Source: Hippophae tibetana (lineage: Eukaryota; Streptophyta; Magnoliopsida; Rosales; Elaeagnaceae). Taken from it: a DNA stretch of 64,000 bases. Shown here piece by piece: positions 57,348 to 64,000 of the stretch. The position numbers and the translations under genes are program-made. The stretch spans positions 19,949,659 to 20,013,658 of the forward strand of contig CM072811.1 in assembly GCA_037013495.1 (NCBI GenBank), given 5' to 3'. Below the pieces are notes generated by a model, which saw nothing but the letters and a program-made list of their open reading frames with translations, was not told where the DNA came from and made no database searches. Each line of letters begins with the position of its first letter. The stretch's first letter is position 1.

Positions 57348-57574
57348 TACATCACCGTTCAATAATTGTTGACCTATTAATGGACAAACGATCTAGGCAC
57401 TAGGTCCAATGTGAGTAGGCTCGCTTAGCCATGTTTCAAAATTGAAAAAATGAGCATTATGAAAATACATACCACTTAGTCAAAGAAAAATGATGGAGAG
57501 TTGACCAAAATAGGCCCTAAATACTTTTTGAGATATATTCTCTAAATCACTAGTATGGCTATCAAAATCGTAAG
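56627..57574. repeat. About 500-bp tandem duplication with TA expansion
   Basis: Copy 1 is about 56627-57120, copy 2 about 57136-57574. Shared words: TTGGAACAATTGA, CAATTGATAAGAT.(A/G)AGTTGAGCA, CATACTTATATATGTGTG, AATGTGAGTAGG, GTCAAAGAAAAATGAT. The TA tract is about 20 bp in copy 1 (56866-56886) and about 62 bp in copy 2 (57283-57345). Copies differ at roughly 10-15 percent of positions. No coding content. Confidence 0.88.
57283..57345. repeat. (TA)31 microsatellite
   Basis: Uninterrupted TA units in the second copy of the tandem duplication. Confidence 0.95.
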
Positions 57575-58244
57575 CATCTACATATGGGTTCCAGATCCAA
57601 GTCGTAGTATTAGGCCCTTTTAACTATTGTTCTTGAAAAATTACCTAGTTTGGCCCATTCCACGAAATATTTTTTTTAAGGGATCCTTTTCTACCAAAAT
57701 TTTACCTTATAGTTCTGGTTCATTTCTCCACCTTAACGAAAGAAAAATGGATCGATCAAATTCTATTAAATATGACTCAATATATATATATATATATATT
57801 AGATGAATTTATTGTGATAAATTGAGAATGAATGATGAATTTTTTGTGATGATGAATGGATAATGAATGATGAAATACTTGTTGTGATGAATTGAGAATT
57901 AAATATGATACTTATATATATGTGTGTGTGTCTATATATATTCTAGAATTTATAGTATGAGATTTTTTTTTCTACAGGTATTAATAAAATAAAAAATAAA
58001 AAATATATAAGATGATCAATTGACCGTCTTATATGTATATATAAGATAGTCACAAATAATATTATTAAAAGAATATACAGTCACAAATAGTATTATTAAA
58101 GGTATCTAAAACGGCATTTTCAAGTAAATAACATGGTTAGTGACCATCCTATAATAAATTATATACAACAGTCAGTGACCATCCAATAAGATTTTCTTCT
58201 AGAATGGCTACTCATAGTCCTATATTTAATTCTTTTAGGACATG
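57575..58244. other. Spacer
   Basis: No gene seen. Contains (TA)n near 57780-57800, an ATGATGAAT-type run near 57830-57880, and a short repeated phrase CACAAATA(A/G)TATTATTAAA at 58051 and 58082. Confidence 0.4.
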
Positions 58245-59624
58245 CGATTATATGATCTAATAGAAAAACTACCAATTTATCAGACCACCTAATTATCTAT
58301 TATAAAAATAAGATTCAATTATAGGGTCAAAACTTCACTTACACTTCAAGATAATGGATCTAAAGTAATATACTTATAAGCCACTACTTTTCTTCACAGT
58401 TTCCACAAAAAAGTTGTTCGAATTCAGACCAATATTTCAACAACTTGAGTCACACAAGTAATCGAACCCATTTAATCAGTACCTAAAAAGTTAGCACAAT
58501 AACACACATATAAAGTGTATCTGATTCAAGAATATATCAGTTAATTTTAAATCATCTAACAACCCTAGAATAAGAAAATTAAGCACAGATTCAGTAAAGA
58601 TAGTCCTTTTAAAGTTAAACCATCAAATCAAATAATTATGATATTACAAATACAATTATTTTATCTAAGCATTTAAGAACATAATAAAGAAGAATTATAA
58701 ATTAAATAGACTAACTAATCAATCAAATACAAACCATTAATGTTTGATAAATTAGTTAAAGAAATAAGCTTAAAGAAATATGATCTTGCTTTTACAAAGT
58801 AATTCGAGAAAGAGAGATAAAAAAATTAGAAAAATATAATTGATGTAGTTGTTTGAAATAATGAGAAATGAATTTTATTTTTATAAAAAAAAATAACATC
58901 CTAATCCTAAGATACTTTCTATTACAAATATAATTAGTAATACTTATTATTCAAGAAAACTCTTATTTAAATAAGAGTTAATTTTAAATAGTTTCATTTT
59001 GATTTTAGGCTATCTCTTAGGTTATAATTTAGGCTATATTTTATCAAATACTTTAACCCATAATTTAGTATATATCTTCCTATATTTTAGCTTATACTTT
59101 AGGTTATATCTTAGCCTATATTTTAGGACATATTTTAAAAATATTAAAGCACATTAGAGAAAAGACTAAATGATAATTTCATAAATTGGCTCAAGTTTAA
59201 ATAAATATTTTAAATTAAAACACTAACCACCGATCGATTCAATCCAGGCTCGATCCAACAACGATTAAAATAAAATAGAGACTAGGTTAATCAATTCTCA
59301 ATCAATTTGGTCCTCGATTGATTGACCCTAACTCGATTCATCTATCCCATTTTAAAAATCAACTCTAGAGGACATATATCGTACAAGATTAATCCTTGAT
59401 TGATCTAACCAATTTGATCAGTTAACCTAATACTCGATCAATCGACAAATGTATATACCAAATGTTCTAAGTGTATAGCATTATTCTAACATGCATAAGG
59501 ACAAGTATATATTTGAAACATATTAACTTGAAGTTTGGAAGTTTTTTTGCTTAAATAGTGGACATGAAAATACATCTAGAAACAAGTTTACATTTAAAAT
59601 TTCTATTGATGAATATTGCCAACA
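58245..59624 (-). repeat. 3' LTR of copy 3 (left end lost)
   Basis: Aligns with 62640-64000 and with the LTRs of copy 1. The GATCGATC-type segment is at about 59228-59450. It ends ...TTGCCAACA. Confidence 0.72.
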
Positions 59625-61214
59625 CTCACCTATACCTTGAAATCCTCCCATTTGGTATATTTGTGTGGAAAAACCTCTCTTTTGCTAAATGAAACTTATA
59701 AGATAAATAAATTTGATGTAGTGGTACTATCCTATAATCCGATGAAGTCATCTTCGCTTGAATTTTTACAACTCATTTATGTATAGAAAATCAAATAGAC
59801 CAATAGGCACATAACTTGTCTTGAAAGACTCATTGTTTATTAATTTAGTGTACATAATAATAATAAAACAAAGAAACAAACATAAGTAGTGAGTAATACC
59901 AAATAAAAAAATTTCAATATTAAAATTACTTTCCATATATGACATAACAAAGTGAACATTTAAGTAATGTGTTCTCCCTCTATGTGTAATATCTTTCCTA
60001 TTATTAACCACACACTCTCTCTCTTTTTATCATACAAGAATATAATTTAACTATGAACTATTGATTCAATATAAGCAAGAATAAAAAGTATGTAATGAAT
60101 GAACTCCCCTTAAGTTTTATGACCAAAATAACGTAGAAGAAAACAAAAATTTATAAAATTTAATAATATATATATATATATATATATATTTAATTAAAGA
60201 ACAATTTGATAAATTAATCTTGTTCAAATTTTGACTATCTATTGAAATCATAAATATATGGACAAGACACAAAGCCATATTAACACATATAGAGAAGTAT
60301 TAACAATCATCCAAAATAAGATATATGTTTAAAATTCAAAAGTATATCAATTAATTCATTTATGATTTGTAATGAAAGATTCAAAAAAAGAAGTATCACC
60401 TATCATGTAAAATTATAATTTTATCCTTAGTTTCACAAAATAAAATCTACTAAGAGAGAACTTAAATTATTCTTTCCCCCTTTTCTAATTTTATATATGA
60501 GAAATTGGTAATTTATTTATTTTCTTTTTGTATAACCACTTTTAGCTCTTTCTTTTTGTGCATGTAATTGCTTTTGCTATTTTTTTTCTTTTTTTATTAA
60601 GGAAACATTCATGAGCTAGAAACCTAGTATGATGATTTTCACACAGTTGTAAGGTAACTTTCTCCACTCAATGTATTAACTTCACACATTCTAATAGACA
60701 TTCCTCTCAAAATTAGGTGCCTCTTTTTAGATTTTTCTAGAAAGTCAAAGCTAGAGTTCAAACACAATTTTGCAATCAATTTCAACTCAACCCCTAAAAT
60801 CTTACAAGAGTAGTCATAAACTTCAAGCATGACATATATATGTCTTTAATAAGTATGTGAGTAAGTACTTGTCAACATCGATCACCACATGTGAAAAAGT
60901 ATGTAAATGCGTAAGTCGAAATACTCATTTTCACAATGAAGAATCAATCAAAATAAATCAAATTTGTAAAGGAAAGTAGTATGTAAAGTACATTTCATTG
61001 TTTAAAACAAATCTACACCCCTTGTTTTTAATTTTTATCTTATTTTATTCAAACTAAAGAAACATTAAAAAAATATTAAAAAAAACACATAAACCCAAGA
61101 AAGATGCTTACCTAGGGTTAAATAAGCACTCAAACAAAAATACCTAAGTGAATAAAAACTAAAGGTCAAATGATCAAAAAAATAATATTTATTAACTCAA
61201 AATTTTTTAAATTT

Positions 61215-62433
61215 TTATTTCTCTATATCTTTGGGTTGAAAATTAACTACTTTATTTGTCATAGGTATTTTCTGAGACTTACCTTTGGATTTCACATTTA
61301 TCCTTAATGATGATGTAATATGTATAGTAGGATGATAATAATCAGTCTTAGAATTAAATATGTTGAAATTCATTTGTCTCTTTGAACCAACAACTTCATG
61401 CTTTCTAGTATAATTATTGGACACAATATTCTTAGATGGATGATTACTATAAGTCCTATAATAGAAGTACAAGAATAATTATTAAATTATGAATATTTAT
61501 CAAAAATCTACACTTGGGCCTAAGGTGATCTTTCTTACCATAATGATGAGGCACAAACTTAACAGTATTTTCTACCATAGGTATAAATGTACTTTGTGCA
61601 TAATATGTAACAATAGAAGTAGAGTTAGAAGGACTTACAAATATGATTTTTTATGTTAAAGGTGTAAAGCTTTCATCCTTATAACCAATCCCATGTATGC
61701 TACATGAAGAAGAAGGGTTAAAGGGTGATGCAAAATGAGTTATTTTTGAAGATGATGGCGTAGAATGCTTATCTACATAACCTAACTCTCTCATCTCCAA
61801 CAAGTTTTCCATAGTCAAGAACTTTGTTTAGCCTTTCAGCTCCAATGGTTAACCTCTTTATGGCATCTTTTGATTCTTCAAGTTCTTGCACTAGATTCTT
61901 GTTTTCTTGTTTAAGATCTACAAGACTTGAATTCAAAATATTAGCACATTTAGATAACTAAATTCTTCTTTTTCTAAGATTGAGGAATTAATTTCATAAG
62001 ATTTAAGTTTATTAGGCTACTTCTACTTGTAACCTATTATTTTTTTCTCTTACTACTAAAGAAATCAATAATCAATTGATCAAGATTATGTGCATTAAAT
62101 TTATTAAGCTGGAATTCAGAATCACTTTTTCTCGTTATCTAAATTAAAGTTAGACTTACTGGAGTGTCCACCAATATTTGTAGTAAATGTCAAGTAGTTA
62201 GTGCCATAATGTTTTGAGTTATTAGGATTGTATTTGTCACTTTTTGAGTTGCTAAGGGTAGTATTGAAAGCCCTTCTAATTCTCTTCTTTTTGTTAGCAT
62301 ACTCAACTACAATATGGCCAATCTCATTACACCTAAAGTATTTAGGTCTAATGGGTTTAGTTTTCTTACCTTCAAAACTCATATGTTTGAGTTCTTTTGG
62401 ATTTTGATCCATAACGACGTCCTTGGTAAACAA
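61215..62433 (-). pseudogene. SIRE-like Gag remnant of copy 3
   Basis: The frame at 62433-62122 has KELKHMSFEGKKTKPIRPKY then FRCNEIGHIVVEYANKKKR, a zinc-knuckle relic (first Cys and the last Cys missing), and RRAFNTTLSNSKSD and YGTNYLTFTTNIGGHSSKS, a common Gag linker. The His-rich tail at 61472-61215 (TYSNHPSKNIVSNNYTRKHE, KRQMNFNIFNSKTDYYHP) matches 6409-6669 and 38353-38859. Frames are broken between these blocks. Confidence 0.75.
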
Positions 62434-62465
62434 AAGTATATCTAGTGACTCATTCTTACACCAAT

Positions 62466-64000
62466 TGAGAGTTTTTTAGTTACTGATCAAATTAACTAGA
62501 GGATGGTGAATAGCTAATTTTTAGAATTATGACTAATTGACAAATCATAAGCAACCAGACATGCTATCGTGTGCAATAAATATAGTGAAAAATTTAATAA
62601 AATTTGATACTTGATATTTTAGGTGAAAACAAACTAAGTCATACCGATGGCCTAAAAGAAAATCACTGGTCCATCAGACTACCTAACGATCAAATATGAA
62701 AATAATGTTTAATTACAAGGTCAAGACTTATACTACCTTTTAAGATAATGCACCTAAAGTAATCTACTTACAAGCCACTTTTTTCCTTCATTATCTCCAC
62801 AAGAAAGGTGTTCGAATTTGGACCAACATTTTAACAACTTGAATCACACAAGCAATCAAATCCATTCAACCAGTACCTGAAAAGTTAACACAATAGCACA
62901 AGTATGAAGTGTGTCCTAGAGTAAATTATATAATAAATAACCATAACTAAAGGATTCAAGAATATGGTAGTTAATTTTAAATCATCTAACAACCCTAGAA
63001 TAAGCAGATTAAGCACAGATTCCATAAATATAATTTCTTTAACGTTAAATAATCAAATCAAATAATTATGATGTTATAAATATAATTATTTTATCCAAGT
63101 ATTTAAGAATATAATAAAGAAGAAGCTATGTAGACATATAATCAAAATATCATAAATCAAATAGACTTATCAATCAAACAAACACAAACATCAATATTTA
63201 ATAGATTAATTAAAGAAAGAAACCTAAAATATATGATCTTGTTTATGCAAAGTAATTCAAGGGAGAGAGAAAACAACAATTAGAAAATCATAATTAATAT
63301 GGTTATTTGAAATAATGAGTAATGAGTTTTATTTATATGAAAAGCTAAAACACTAATCCTATGTAATTGATAAATATGTTTTCTATTATAAATACAATTA
63401 ATAATTAATCAAGAATACTACTATTTAAATAATAATTCTTTCTTAAGTAGTTTCATTGAGATTTTAGACTATATCTTAGGCTATAATTTACGATATATCT
63501 TATACAATATTTTAGCATGTATTTTATCCTATATTTTAGATTATATCATATCCTATATTTTAGCTTATAATTTAGGTTATATCTTAACTTATATTTTAAA
63601 AGATATTTTAAAAACATTGAAGCAAATTATAGAAAAGACTAATTTATAATTTCATAAATTGACTCTAGTTTTAGTAAATATTTTAAGTAGCTGTCCAGTC
63701 GATCCAATCTAATTTGATCGATGGACGTTATATTTTTGATAAACTAAAACCTTTTTCAATCGATCTAACAATAACAAAAAAAATCCAAGATTAGATAGAT
63801 CGAATACAATCAATTCTTGATCAATCTAGTCCCCGATTGATCTATTCTAATATAAAAATCAAGCCAAAAGGACATAGATAGTACAAGATCAATCCTTAAT
63901 TGATCTAACCCCTTCGATTGATCGATACAATACTCAATCGATCGATTCCTAAGTGTATAACATGTATTTTAATGTATATAAGGATGAGTACATACCTTAA
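62466..64000 (-). repeat. 5' LTR of copy 3 (runs off window)
   Basis: On the element strand it ends AAAAACTCTCA, followed by ATTGGTGTAAGAATG, a decayed primer-binding site. By comparison with copy 1 about 120 bp remain beyond the window. Confidence 0.72.

Larger units (their letters stand above)
58245..64000 (-). mobile_element. Gag-only LTR retrotransposon, family A copy 3 (cut by window end)
   Basis: LTR remnants at 58245-59624 and 62466-64000 (continuing off window) flank about 2.8 kb. The minus-strand interior has Gag remains (62433 down to 61215) and then non-coding DNA with the same landmarks as copy 1. Examples are CTCTCAAAATTAGGT near 60710, matching 5910, and the TGTCAACATCGATCA phrase near 60877, matching 6073. 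No pol motif. The left LTR has lost about 150 bp of its outer end. Confidence 0.78.

Overview
This 64 kb window is AT-rich plant nuclear DNA, most likely from a eudicot. Support for this comes from a chloroplast thylakoid protein gene with plant introns, a MIR159-type hairpin, a relic of a HAWAIIAN SKIRT-like F-box/kelch gene, TTTAGGG-type telomeric sequence and many Ty1/copia elements. Most of the window is layers of decayed LTR retrotransposons with only a few host loci between them. The species cannot be named from what is visible.

Host loci. (1) About 963-2368 (+): the 3' four coding exons of a CURVATURE THYLAKOID 1A gene. The exon for most of the transit peptide lies to the left of the window, and the first visible intron is of the GC-AG class. 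(2) 22625-22856 (-): a MIR159-type precursor with a TATA box about 105 bp upstream. (3) About 42271-43290 (-): a truncated, frameshifted HAWAIIAN SKIRT-like pseudogene. No other intact protein gene is visible.

Retroelements, left to right. 3302-9793 (-) is a gag-only LTR element (family 'A': long LTRs, gag remains, no pol). 10200-12220 is a very AT-rich degenerate repeat array. 12232-13345 holds two copia fragments joined head to head. 15104-20106 (-) is a copia element with both LTRs. 20760-21173 is an LTR fragment abutting degenerate telomeric repeats. 23890-29553 is an A-family LTR fragment joined to a copia element that kept its 5' LTR but lost RNase H and its 3' LTR. 31689-33711 is an LTR-like block with a CACGTG/GTGGGNCCCAC-rich GC island. 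36370-41741 (+) is a second gag-only element with both LTRs. 44672-52480 (+) is a copia element of the Tnt1-like type, whose reverse transcriptase is split by a 2.1 kb solo LTR flanked by a 5-bp target duplication. 58245 to the window end (-) is a third gag-only element.

Structured non-coding DNA. 52765-53726 holds three long inverted repeats in direct succession that share apex sequence, followed by a 154-bp tandem duplication. About 55733-56055 is a foldback element, and 56627-57574 is a roughly 500-bp tandem duplication with an expanded TA tract. The most notable items are the triple foldback cluster, the MIR159 locus, the repeated gag-only family, and the HWS-like pseudogene.
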